This document shows, in pieces, positions 1 to 6,980 of a stretch of DNA of 14,423 bases. Every line of letters starts with the position of its first letter. Position 1 is the first letter of the stretch. Origin of the DNA: Pleionea sp041591085 (GTDB lineage Bacteria > Pseudomonadota > Gammaproteobacteria > Enterobacterales > Kangiellaceae). Location of the stretch: NCBI GenBank assembly GCA_041591085.1, contig JBFHSP010000060.1, positions 1-14,423 of the forward strand, written 5' to 3'. The position numbers and the translations under genes are program-made. The notes beneath the pieces were generated by a model that saw nothing but the letters and a program-made list of their open reading frames with translations, did no database searches and was not told the origin of the DNA.

Positions 1-106
1 CCCATATTCCGACTAAACCAAGATCGTTTTGTTCTTTTGCTGAAAGGCTTCCTGAAAGTAAAAGCGACACAATCAAGCTCTGCATCAACAATTTCATAGT
101 ATTCAT
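1..106 (-). CDS. Start of a secreted or periplasmic protein (partial)
   Basis: The first 35 codons of a leftward gene are visible; the rest lies beyond the window edge. It begins MNTMKLLMQSL and continues with a hydrophobic stretch (LIVSLLLSGSLSA, residues 11-23) followed by KEQNDLGLVGIW. This has the form of a Sec signal peptide: a lysine at residue 5, a hydrophobic core, and an A-x-A-like cleavage site (LSA, then KE). I chose the ATG at 106 over the in-frame ATG at 97 because AAGGA lies 7 bases before it. The mature part is too short to name. The sequence LVGIW just after the cleavage site recalls the start of lipocalin-like beta-barrel domains, but this is a guess. Confidence 0.6.
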   Translation of the reverse strand, partial: MNTMKLLMQSLIVSLLLSGSLSAKEQNDLGLVGIW

Positions 107-138
107 TCAATTATCCTTTGATCGGTCACCCTTAACCC

Positions 139-169
139 ATTGTATCTCGATTAACTTTTTTGTAATCAA
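139..169 (-). promoter_or_regulatory. Possible promoter for the secreted-protein gene
   Basis: On the minus strand a TACAAT hexamer (139-144, one mismatch to the -10 consensus) lies 19 bases downstream of TTGATT (164-169, a reasonable -35). The predicted start of transcription, near 132, leaves a leader of about 26 bases before the ATG at 106. The spacing is longer than the ideal 17, so the call is weak. The same stretch contains an imperfect inverted repeat (147-153 with 163-169, 7 pairs including one G-T) that could be an operator. No run of T follows it on either strand, so it does not look like a terminator. Confidence 0.25.
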
Positions 170-192
170 AAGGCAACAAACCTCATATTTAA

Positions 193-528
193 TTAAAACC
201 CTTTAACCCACACCACATATTTTTCATCAGTAATTCTTTCACCACGTAATCTAACTTTCTGGTTACAGGATAAAAGAAATCCGAAAACTTGAATAACATT
301 AGTTGCTTTTTTTATTTTAATTTTTTGAAGCATGCTATCACTCCATTCTTTTTTTTCCTCGATACTGAATCCTCGAAGTTTGCTCATATAAGAATCTTTT
401 AGTTCTAAAAAAATTTTGTACTCATTTAAATTGAGTTCAAATCCTACAGTAGAGTATTTGCTTTTATTTTTGATCAAATTACCTATTTCATCCGTAATTT
501 GGTCATTTGAAATAACACAAAAAGTCAT
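193..528 (-). CDS. Unrecognised 111-residue protein
   Basis: I do not recognise this protein. It is 111 residues long with no signal peptide and no clear membrane segment. The middle is charged and lysine-rich (for example SIEEKKEW near residues 55-62 and KIKIKK near 69-74). The end is beta-like and aromatic (KYVVWVKGF). The gene is much more AT-rich than its neighbours, with many AAA, TTT and ATT codons, which hints at recent acquisition or relaxed selection. The ATG at 528 has only a weak ribosome binding site (GGA about 11 bases upstream). A second frame just upstream (503-607) also looks protein-like, so the true start may lie further upstream with a frameshift between. It could be a small accessory or immunity-type protein, but nothing here proves that. 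Confidence 0.5.
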   Translation of the reverse strand: MTFCVISNDQITDEIGNLIKNKSKYSTVGFELNLNEYKIFLELKDSYMSKLRGFSIEEKKEWSDSMLQKIKIKKATNVIQVFGFLLSCNQKVRLRGERITDEKYVVWVKGF

Positions 529-612
529 AGTAATTATCCATCTCTTTAGTCATAACATCGATAAGCTCTTGTGTAATAAAAAAACAATCTTCGATATTAC
601 TTGGAGTTTATT

Positions 613-1302
613 TTAAACCTTCACCCACTCAACCAACTCCTCCAGCGTTTCAAAACACACTGCATTGTCAGGTTTACTCGGTGCATGCACCAATACACTG
701 TGCGCTCCTGCCGCAATAGCCGCTAGATGATCGGTGCTGGGGTTATCACCCACATAAATCATTCGGCTTGGCTGGGTATTAAAATGTTCGCAAGCTTTTA
801 AAAGCATATCTGGGTGTGGTTTGGCCCGGCCATGCACGCCGCCTTGCCAATGCAATTTAAAAAATGGCGCTAATGTAGAATGCGACAGTTCAACATTACC
901 ATTACTGAGCGCCACCAAAGTGAATGACTGGGATAAGTGTTTCAGTAAAGGCAGCGCTTGTGGATAAGGCTGATAAAACTGGCGGAATTTAAAAAACTGA
1001 TTAAACGCGAGTTCAGCCACTTGAGCATCGAGTGAAAAATCTTGGCACAGTTTGGCCAGCGCATGCTGGCGCACGATGGTCACGTTTTCATAACGAATGG
1101 GATCGGATTGAACCAGTTGTTCTACCGCTACGGTGTAGTGAGTTTTTATTTCATTCACAGAATGCTGCGGCATGTGGCTAGCCAACGCTTTAAACATGGC
1201 CTCATTGGCATTGATAATGGTTTGGCGGTTGTCCCACAAGGTATCGTCCAAATCAAAACCGATAAGATCTACGTTATGACTAAGGTCTTTAAAACTCAGC
1301 AT
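613..1302 (-). CDS. yigB: HAD-superfamily phosphatase, YigB type
   Basis: A 229-residue haloacid dehalogenase-like hydrolase. All four family motifs are present: motif I FDLDDTLWDN (nucleophile Asp17 and acid/base Asp19), motif II ALSNGN (Ser133), motif III lysine in RAKPHPDM (Lys161) and motif IV YVGDNPSTD (Asp186). The helical stretch between motifs I and II (about 25-115) is a C1-type cap. In E. coli YigB sits in the same place after xerC and dephosphorylates FMN, so a role in riboflavin metabolism is likely here, although HAD substrates are hard to predict. The ATG lies 2 bases after the xerC stop, so translation is probably coupled. No convincing terminator follows: a T-rich stretch at 578-584 (minus-strand sense) has only a feeble stem before it. 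Confidence 0.88.
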   Translation of the reverse strand: MLSFKDLSHNVDLIGFDLDDTLWDNRQTIINANEAMFKALASHMPQHSVNEIKTHYTVAVEQLVQSDPIRYENVTIVRQHALAKLCQDFSLDAQVAELAFNQFFKFRQFYQPYPQALPLLKHLSQSFTLVALSNGNVELSHSTLAPFFKLHWQGGVHGRAKPHPDMLLKACEHFNTQPSRMIYVGDNPSTDHLAAIAAGAHSVLVHAPSKPDNAVCFETLEELVEWVKV

Positions 1303-1304
1303 GA

Positions 1305-2204
1305 TCAGTCACTTTTTTTGGTTCTCGCCCGTGGGTGAGCCGCATCATACACTTGGGCTAAATGCTGAAAATCGAGATGGGTATAAATTTGGGTGGTCGA
1401 TAAATTGGCGTGGCCGAGTAACTCTTGCACCGCGCGCAGATCGGAAGCGGACTCTAAAAAATGCGAAGCGCAGGAGTGCCGCAACTTATGCGGATGCAGT
1501 CGGCTTGATAACCCCAGTGCTTTACCCCAATAAGACAGCCGCGCTTGAATACTGCGCTGCATGAGTGGCTTGCCTTGTTCGGTTATAAACAGTGCTTCGA
1601 TGCTTTCGGCATAAGCCGCGCGTTGTTTGAGCCAGTCTTGCAAAGCGGCTATGGCTTTGCGGCCAATAGGAACAATTCTGGATTTTTGCCCTTTACCCAG
1701 CACGCGCGCGGTAGCATCTTTTAAGTCGATATCTTTAAGCTTTAGCCCTTGCAGTTCACTTAAACGCACGCCAGAAGAATAAAAGAGTTCCAACATGCAC
1801 TTATCGCGGCAGGCCACAAAGGTGTCATTAGGAATTTGATCGAGAAAATGGGTGACTTCATCCACTTCAAGCGTTTGAGGCAGGCGTTTACCAATTTTTG
1901 GGCCCTTCACACCTTTAGCAGGATTATTATCGATTTGATGTTGTGCCGCTAAGTAATCGAACCACACTCGCAAAGCTGACAATTTTTGTGCGATGGATTT
2001 TGCAGCCAATCCTTGCCGATGCAGCTGAGCCGAGTAAGCTCGAATAGTGTGATGAGAAATGTCACTCAAACGCTCAATCGATTTTTGCGCTAAAAACCCA
2101 ACAAAGTGCAACAAAGTGGATTGATAGCTTTGCACGGTATGCCCGCTCAGCTGCTTTTCTGTTGCGATGTAGTCGCAGAATTGTTCAACCCATTGGTTTA
2201 TCAA
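1305..2204 (-). CDS. xerC: Tyrosine recombinase XerC
   Basis: A 299-residue site-specific recombinase that, with XerD, resolves chromosome dimers at dif near the end of replication. The N-terminal SAM-like core-binding domain covers about 1-95 (EKQLSGHTVQSY). The catalytic domain has the full set of tyrosine-recombinase residues: Arg147 (SSGVRLSE), Lys171 (GKGQKSR), His239 and Arg242 (HPHKLRHS), His265 (LLGHANLST) and the nucleophile Tyr274 (QIYTH). XerC rather than XerD is favoured by its place after dapF and DUF484, the usual gammaproteobacterial order. The start is TTG: an in-frame stop lies three codons upstream (2211-2213), no ATG or GTG intervenes, and AAGG is placed about 11 bases before it. 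The length and N-terminus then match the family. Confidence 0.95.
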   Translation of the reverse strand: MINQWVEQFCDYIATEKQLSGHTVQSYQSTLLHFVGFLAQKSIERLSDISHHTIRAYSAQLHRQGLAAKSIAQKLSALRVWFDYLAAQHQIDNNPAKGVKGPKIGKRLPQTLEVDEVTHFLDQIPNDTFVACRDKCMLELFYSSGVRLSELQGLKLKDIDLKDATARVLGKGQKSRIVPIGRKAIAALQDWLKQRAAYAESIEALFITEQGKPLMQRSIQARLSYWGKALGLSSRLHPHKLRHSCASHFLESASDLRAVQELLGHANLSTTQIYTHLDFQHLAQVYDAAHPRARTKKSD

Positions 2205-2246
2205 AAGTGGTTAGCCTTATGCGCTGACAACAAAAATGTAGAGGCG

Positions 2247-2891
2247 CTATTTGAAGTCTTTGTATTTCATTAACACTTGAGTCGCCACCGAAGAGATCAG
2301 TTCTAAAAACAAGCTGCCCATTTCGGGTGAAAAGTGTGTTTCGTTTTCACTGAGTAAGGCGATGATCCCGTATTGGCCTTGCTTGCCCAGTGGTAATAAC
2401 GCCACCGAGCCACGCTCTAAATGGTGGTGGGCAAATAACGACTGTTTGATTTTTAAATCCATTCGCCCACACACGGGCTCGTTATCGGGAAAGCGGCAAT
2501 CAAGCTTTTGCTGTAATGTTTTTCCGGTGGAATGCACCCTAGCATGTTCCACCCGCTGCCAATGCCCAAATAGATGGATGGACACCGCTGCCAGATCAAA
2601 TTCGCGAAGCAGACCATCGTGCAGGGTATTGACCCACTGCTCTAAAGTACGACAATCAATTAAACACAGTACCAGCCGAATGCACTTGGTTAACAATTGC
2701 TCATTCAATTGTGCTGCCGATAACATTTCAATCAATCGGCCTTGCAGCTCGCGATTTTTTTCGCGCAGCACTTTAACTTGACGCTCAACCAATGAAACAC
2801 CACCTTCCACATCGTGAGCAATGGTTAAATGCGACAGCAAGTGTGGATGCAGCAATAAAAAGTCGGGGTTTTCTGCCAAATAATCGAACAC
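2247..2891 (-). CDS. DUF484 family protein, 5' end interrupted
   Basis: A cytoplasmic protein of the DUF484 family, whose gene almost always lies between dapF and xerC in gammaproteobacteria. It has a short N-terminal helical part (FDYLAENPDFLLLHPHLL), a coiled-coil stretch about residues 30-60 (SLVERQVKVLREKNRELQ) and a C-terminal GAF-like fold (about 70-205, ending in a VALLPLG / YGIIALLSENE pattern). Its biochemical role is unknown. The open frame starts only at a GTG at 2891, which has no good ribosome binding site. The natural start is probably the ATG at 2924, but a TAA at 2907-2909 separates the two in the same frame. The family consensus, roughly E-x-x-V-x-x-Y-L, begins upstream of the GTG (QKAQEVFDYL), so about 11 residues are lost unless there is read-through or a sequence error. 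About 214 residues remain. Confidence 0.82.
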   Translation of the reverse strand: MFDYLAENPDFLLLHPHLLSHLTIAHDVEGGVSLVERQVKVLREKNRELQGRLIEMLSAAQLNEQLLTKCIRLVLCLIDCRTLEQWVNTLHDGLLREFDLAAVSIHLFGHWQRVEHARVHSTGKTLQQKLDCRFPDNEPVCGRMDLKIKQSLFAHHHLERGSVALLPLGKQGQYGIIALLSENETHFSPEMGSLFLELISSVATQVLMKYKDFK

Positions 2892-2906
2892 TTCTTGGGC
2901 TTTTTG

Positions 2907-2924
2907 TTATGGATTTGCAATCAT
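2907..2924 (-). other. Interrupted native start of the DUF484 gene
   Basis: On the minus strand the ATG at 2924 is preceded by TAGGA with an ideal 6-base spacer, the best ribosome binding site near this gene. It reads only M-I-A-N-P and then stops at TAA (2907-2909). The frame is the same as that of DUF484, which continues Q-K-A-Q-E-V-F-D-Y-L. A single base change from GAA or CAA to TAA would explain the stop. The result is a five-codon leader whose stop lies 15 bases before the GTG at 2891, which could allow reinitiation. Confidence 0.6.
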
Positions 2925-2958
2925 ATTTATTCCTAGGGTTACCAAGCTCAAGCGAACA

Positions 2959-3789
2959 TTAAAGCTCGAGCTGACCCTCAAACACAAATTCAGCGGGACC
3001 TGTCATCAGTAAAGGCTCACCTTCACCGGCCCACTCTATGGTCAACTGGCCACCGGGCAGTTGCACTTTCACTTTTGGATCAAGCTTGCCACTTTGAATA
3101 CCAATGGCCACCGCCGCACAAGCTCCGGTGCCGCAAGCCAAAGTTTCACCGACACCCCGCTCAAACACACGCAGCTCAATCGAGCGGCGATCGTTCACCT
3201 GCATAAACCCCACATTAACCTGCTCGGGAAACAACGAGTGTTTACAAATTTCCGCGCCCCATTCTTTTACTGGTGCTTGAGCGACCGACTCCACTTCCAT
3301 GACGCAATGTGGATTACCCATGGAAACGGCGCCTATTTTACGGCGGATCCCGGCAACGTCCACCGAGTACTCGGCTTCTCTTTGGGCATAACGCATGGGA
3401 ATTTTACTCGGCTCAAATTGCGGCACGCCCATATCGATGGTGACATTACCATCCTTGTGCATGCGCATGGTGACCACGCCCTTTAAGGTGCTGACTCGTA
3501 TCTTATAGCGCCAAGTCAGTCCCATCATACGAACAAATCGTGCTAGACAACGAGCACCGTTGCCACATTGCTCCACTTCTTTGCCGTCAGCATTGAAAAT
3601 ACGGTAGTGAAAATCGGTATCGGGTTGTTGCGGCGGCTCTACCAACAGTAACTGATCAAAACCTACACCATAATGACGATCGGCCAAGCGCCGAATTTGC
3701 GCTTCATTGAAATACACCGGCTGGGAAATGGTATCGACCACCATAAAATCGTTACCTAATCCCTGCATTTTTGCAAAACTTATTAGCAT
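2959..3789 (-). CDS. dapF: Diaminopimelate epimerase DapF
   Basis: Converts LL-diaminopimelate to meso-diaminopimelate, the precursor of lysine and the peptidoglycan cross-linking residue; cytoplasmic and cofactor-free. The 276 residues match the family length. The two catalytic cysteines are in the expected motifs: Cys75 in NADGKEVEQCGNGARC and Cys219 in GETLACGTGACA. Other hallmarks are KMQGLGNDFMVVD at the N-terminus, GVGFDQLL (42-49), SMGNPHCV (156-163) and the C-terminal LPGGQLTIEW. The ATG at 3789 is preceded by AAGAGA at a suitable distance and lies 9 bases after the lptM stop, so the two are probably co-transcribed. In many gammaproteobacteria lysA lies between lptM and dapF; here it is absent, as in E. 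coli. Confidence 0.97.
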   Translation of the reverse strand: MLISFAKMQGLGNDFMVVDTISQPVYFNEAQIRRLADRHYGVGFDQLLLVEPPQQPDTDFHYRIFNADGKEVEQCGNGARCLARFVRMMGLTWRYKIRVSTLKGVVTMRMHKDGNVTIDMGVPQFEPSKIPMRYAQREAEYSVDVAGIRRKIGAVSMGNPHCVMEVESVAQAPVKEWGAEICKHSLFPEQVNVGFMQVNDRRSIELRVFERGVGETLACGTGACAAVAIGIQSGKLDPKVKVQLPGGQLTIEWAGEGEPLLMTGPAEFVFEGQLEL

Positions 3790-3798
3790 AATGTTCTC

Positions 3799-3957
3799 TT
3801 AAGAATTTTGTTTTGCAGCAAAGCCCGGCTGCATGGCTTCCAATTGTTGTTTCGCTTGCACATTGGGATCAGCAGGCTTAAGAGGCCCTTTTTGTCCGCA
3901 ACCTAATAGACAAGCCAGCAGAACAAGACCTAAACAAAGTTGAGTTTTCTTTTTCAT
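3799..3957 (-). CDS. lptM: LPS-assembly lipoprotein LptM (YifL family)
   Basis: A 52-residue lipoprotein. It starts MKKKTQLCLGLVLLACLLG, a short type II signal peptide with a lipobox L-L-G-C whose lipidated cysteine is Cys20. The mature protein begins CGQKGPLKPAD, the hallmark of the LptM/YifL family, and ends after a short hydrophilic tail. In E. coli LptM binds the outer-membrane LPS translocon LptDE and helps its oxidative maturation, so the same role is likely here. Its position just upstream of dapF is conserved. No Shine-Dalgarno sequence is visible before the ATG; a TATACT hexamer (3965-3970, minus strand) lies very close to it and could be a -10 giving an almost leaderless message, but no good -35 accompanies it. 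Confidence 0.9.
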   Translation of the reverse strand: MKKKTQLCLGLVLLACLLGCGQKGPLKPADPNVQAKQQLEAMQPGFAAKQNS

Positions 3958-4019
3958 GAGGTCAAGTATAACCACAAGGCGATTGCCGCGAAAAGGAGGG
4001 AGGACTAAGAAATTCAGAT

Positions 4020-4046
4020 CAATGCCTTACTTTAGGTTCGGCATTG
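4020..4046 (-). terminator. Inverted repeat after cyaA, weak terminator candidate
   Basis: CAATGCC (4020-4026) pairs with GGCATTG (4040-4046), a perfect 7-bp stem with a 13-base loop, 17 bases past the cyaA stop codon. On the minus strand it is followed by ATCTGAATTTCTTAG, which is not a real T-run, so intrinsic termination would be poor. It may instead be a partial terminator or an mRNA 3'-end stabiliser between cyaA and lptM. The remainder of the 105-base gap shows nothing else. Confidence 0.35.
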
Positions 4047-4062
4047 GACAATAAGTGAGCGT

Positions 4063-6807
4063 TCAGTGCAATTGTTGCAGCTTTTCACTCCATTTGAGGT
4101 ATTCACACCAAACCGCGGCACTGGTTTTGTTAGGCAAAGGTTGATGAAATTCAATTTCAACTATGTGCCATGCATTGTTATCGACGGCAAAAGCGCGATC
4201 AACCCATGCGGTAACCTTGGCGGCCAAATCAGGATAATCGAGCGCAATCGTGAAAGACTTTCCTTGAGCACAAAGCGTAATACTGCCAATTCCGTCATTG
4301 TCTTCGCTATCGATGATTAAACTCACATCAATTAAGTCTGACTGTGAATTAGGTTGGGTTATTAATGGTGTGAATGGGGTCAATTTATGGTCTGAATGAA
4401 GCTCATAATAAGCCCAATCAATTGTTGAGGTTTGTTGCAGCTTAGCAATACATCGATGCATTAATGCGAGCTCTTGATCTAACATTGGCTCTGACATCCA
4501 ACCATAGCTCAAGCCACCACATTCATCGACAAAAGCATAACTGATTCTGGGTGCGTGTTGCTTAGAAACCACCAGTGTGACTCGATTCGGTTTTGCGCTT
4601 TGCAGCGCGCTGCGAATAACGGAGTCAGAAAAACAGCGTGGGTCAAAATCGAGTTTTTGCAGCATCTGATTTTCAGCAACAATCAGTTGATTTAGTTCGA
4701 TTTCGTTCAACGCTTTTTTAACCAGTGTATGTTCGTTTGCGTTAATCACCACTCGATACTCTGCTCCTAATCGATAAACAAACTTAGCCACCTGTTCATG
4801 GGGTTGATAGAAAAATGCTAAGGCCTGACGAAAAAAAACATTGAGTCTTTTGACTAAATCATCCGAGCGCATCATAGAAAAACTGTGGCAGCTGATTTTT
4901 GGTACTTGCTTTTGATAGCGAATGAATTGGATTAAAGCCAACAGTGTTTCGGTAACCGCATCAGCCCCTTTAAAATGAACAACAAAAGGCTCACCCCAGC
5001 TATTTTCATAATAAAGATCGATGGTTTCGATTAAGTTATGGCATTCTTCGCCAAAACAAAAAGGATCATTATGTCGGGTAATAATATGAATACCCTGCTT
5101 GGCAAGACGGGTGAGTTTATCTTGAGCCACATTGATAAAGCAGTGAATTTCTTTAACTTGAGGCTTATGACGAAAAGCTTCATCATCAACCACAGACCCT
5201 CTATATTTACTTTTTAGCAACACATTGATTAGTTTTTCGAGCTCGCCATATTGCAGCTGCTGTTTGGCATCGCGAAATTGAATTGAGGTTTGCTCATTTA
5301 AAACACCATTAATTTCAGCCCATACCAACAATTCAATCAGTGAAGCACATTGATACACAGGCTCGGCCACGTTCGCCTCTTGTTGACTGACCGCTCTGTC
5401 GTAAAAACTCCATAGGTCTAGATTTTTAGCTTTAGTTTGCCGCGTAATCGACAAATGACGTGCACTTAAATTGGGTACAAAATTAATATTAATCCGCTCT
5501 ACTTTTCCAGTAGTTTGCTCCAGACTGGCGCTTATTTTTCGATGCAAAATACTCAGTGCCGCTTGATGCTCGGCAAAAGCCACTGGATCTTTTCGAATAA
5601 AATCGACCATGGTTTTAAACGAAACAATCAATTGTTTTACATAGAGATGTTTTTCATTGCCGATTTGCTCAATGCTCCATTGCTGACGCTGATCGAGCAC
5701 CGCGACTTTGTCGGGCTGCCAGTGCCATTCATTGACCAGTTCATTAATAATGGATTGCCTTAACTTAGAAACGCTTTGCAATTGCTGCGCGCGACCACGA
5801 ATTTTTTGATACATGCAGCGGCGAATAAACTCAAGCCGTTCATGATCGTTTTGTTGTTGTAAATAGTCTTCCACTTTTCGGTGCATCAATAGATAAGAAT
5901 CAATCACCGTTGGGTTGTCGAGCATCGCATACACATATTGCTTGTAGTCGTCACTTAACAAAGAAAGCTTAGGGTATTCACTTAAATAGCTTTCCATAAG
6001 CACCAGTTTTAATGCTGTTTTATAGGGTGAAGTGAGCGCTTTATTAATGTACCAAAGACTATGGGTAATAAACTCTTTTAGCTCTATAGACGGCACGGGG
6101 CCAAAATCAATAAACTCATCAGCCGCAACAAACCGAGAGCGCACTAGCTTTTCAGCGTACTCTTGATAATGAGAATGGTAATTTTGCGGCACTAGCCACC
6201 ACAACAAATAGCGACCGGCTAAATATATTTGGGTGCGGTAGAACTCATCTAAAAGCAAGCCAAGTGTGGCCGTTTCAGATTTATTTTCTGCTTGATGATC
6301 GATTATTTGCTCTGTCGAGACTAAATAAATGGTGCAGTCAATGGCTAACTGACTTGCCCACTTTTGAATTTTATTCCGTTTCTGTTTGAGTTGTTCTAAC
6401 TCAGGTTTTGCTAAATCGGGACGATAAATCACCCAAATATCTAAATCGCTGTATCCGGTATGGGCAACCGAGCCGGCACTACCCATTAAATAAATGCCTT
6501 CAATATCTATGCGTCTGGCCGCCCTGTGTTGATAATTCAAACTTCGAGCGTATTTTTTAGCTAACCTTATTATCGCATCAGAAGGAGAAAAACTAGCCAA
6601 ACCACTCGGACACTCGGTAGAGATAAATCCCGGTAAGGTCGGATGGTTCACATGAAAAAAGAATGGCAATAACTCTAATAATTCTTTTTCTTTGCTCGAA
6701 CAATTTTGCAGCAATAAGTCGACCCGCTTTTTATTGAGCGCAAGAATATGCTCAAGCATACCTTTGAGTTCGAGGCGATCGATATCGATTTCGGCAATGG
6801 AGTTCAA
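4063..6807 (-). CDS. cyaA: Class I adenylate cyclase CyaA
   Basis: Makes cAMP from ATP, the signal for CRP/Vfr-type regulators; a cytoplasmic or membrane-associated enzyme. At 914 residues it is longer than the E. coli protein (848). The N-terminal nucleotidyltransferase-like catalytic domain is clear: LPGF (58-61), then MGSAGSVAHTGYSDLDIWV (about 108-126) with the Gly109-Ser110 pair and metal-binding Asp121 and Asp123. LLDEFYRT, SPYKTALKLVLMESYLSEYP and RRCMYQKI also follow the E. coli pattern. The C-terminal half, regulatory in enterics, keeps DPFCFGEECHNLIETIDLYYENSWGE. The start is TTG at 6807 because a TGA lies five codons upstream and only the TTG keeps the conserved first helix; E. coli cyaA also uses TTG. 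The weak start and poor ribosome binding site suggest deliberately low translation. Confidence 0.95.
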   Translation of the reverse strand: MNSIAEIDIDRLELKGMLEHILALNKKRVDLLLQNCSSKEKELLELLPFFFHVNHPTLPGFISTECPSGLASFSPSDAIIRLAKKYARSLNYQHRAARRIDIEGIYLMGSAGSVAHTGYSDLDIWVIYRPDLAKPELEQLKQKRNKIQKWASQLAIDCTIYLVSTEQIIDHQAENKSETATLGLLLDEFYRTQIYLAGRYLLWWLVPQNYHSHYQEYAEKLVRSRFVAADEFIDFGPVPSIELKEFITHSLWYINKALTSPYKTALKLVLMESYLSEYPKLSLLSDDYKQYVYAMLDNPTVIDSYLLMHRKVEDYLQQQNDHERLEFIRRCMYQKIRGRAQQLQSVSKLRQSIINELVNEWHWQPDKVAVLDQRQQWSIEQIGNEKHLYVKQLIVSFKTMVDFIRKDPVAFAEHQAALSILHRKISASLEQTTGKVERININFVPNLSARHLSITRQTKAKNLDLWSFYDRAVSQQEANVAEPVYQCASLIELLVWAEINGVLNEQTSIQFRDAKQQLQYGELEKLINVLLKSKYRGSVVDDEAFRHKPQVKEIHCFINVAQDKLTRLAKQGIHIITRHNDPFCFGEECHNLIETIDLYYENSWGEPFVVHFKGADAVTETLLALIQFIRYQKQVPKISCHSFSMMRSDDLVKRLNVFFRQALAFFYQPHEQVAKFVYRLGAEYRVVINANEHTLVKKALNEIELNQLIVAENQMLQKLDFDPRCFSDSVIRSALQSAKPNRVTLVVSKQHAPRISYAFVDECGGLSYGWMSEPMLDQELALMHRCIAKLQQTSTIDWAYYELHSDHKLTPFTPLITQPNSQSDLIDVSLIIDSEDNDGIGSITLCAQGKSFTIALDYPDLAAKVTAWVDRAFAVDNNAWHIVEIEFHQPLPNKTSAAVWCEYLKWSEKLQQLH

Positions 6808-6853
6808 GTTGTTACACGCTCATTAACCACAGTTTCAATTCGCATAAGCTTAA

Positions 6854-6859
6854 ATTATA
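6854..6859 (-). promoter_or_regulatory. Possible cyaA promoter -10 box
   Basis: A perfect TATAAT lies on the minus strand, about 47 bases before the cyaA start, giving a predicted leader of about 40 bases. No recognisable -35 hexamer lies 16-18 bases upstream (the bases there read GAGTAT or similar), so the promoter may be weak or need an activator. AT-rich DNA can contain TATAAT by chance. Confidence 0.35.
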
Positions 6860-6871
6860 GGAGTAAGTTCT

Positions 6872-6893
6872 CAATAATACTCTGATAATATTG
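6872..6893. repeat. Imperfect palindrome in the divergent control region
   Basis: CAATAATA (6872-6879) and TAATATTG (6886-6893) are inverted copies with one mismatch around a 6-base centre. It lies midway between the divergent starts of cyaA and the PAS/GGDEF gene, upstream of the cyaA -10 candidate and overlapping a possible rightward -35 (TTGGAT, 6891-6896, 17 bases before TAATGT). It could be an operator for a dimeric regulator controlling both directions, but AT-rich DNA makes chance a real alternative. Confidence 0.25.
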
Positions 6894-6980
6894 GATTTTT
6901 AGCGTTTATCGATTAATGTGACACTAAACCACGGTCATTATTTTCCGATAACAAGAACTCTATCATTATTTTTTAGCACT

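Noticed and set aside
147..169. Inverted repeat as a terminator for the 111-residue gene.
   Set aside because: The stem is short with a G-T pair, and no T-run follows on the minus strand.
578..612. Terminator after the HAD phosphatase.
   Set aside because: There is a run of seven T on the minus strand, but the sequence before it pairs over only about three bases.
3061..3486. Rightward open frame of 141 codons inside dapF.
   Set aside because: It is antisense to a strongly conserved gene, has no family-like sequence, and reflects codon bias of dapF. The same applies to the other antisense frames, for example 2362-2781 and 7523-7792.
6917..6932. Full CRP site at TGTGACACTAAACCAC.
   Set aside because: Only the left half-site TGTGA fits; the bases where TCACA should be read ACCAC. 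Kept only as a half-site remark.
6918..6980. Earlier GTG start for the PAS/GGDEF protein.
   Set aside because: It adds 21 residues without domain similarity, has no ribosome binding site, and would lie inside the likely promoter.
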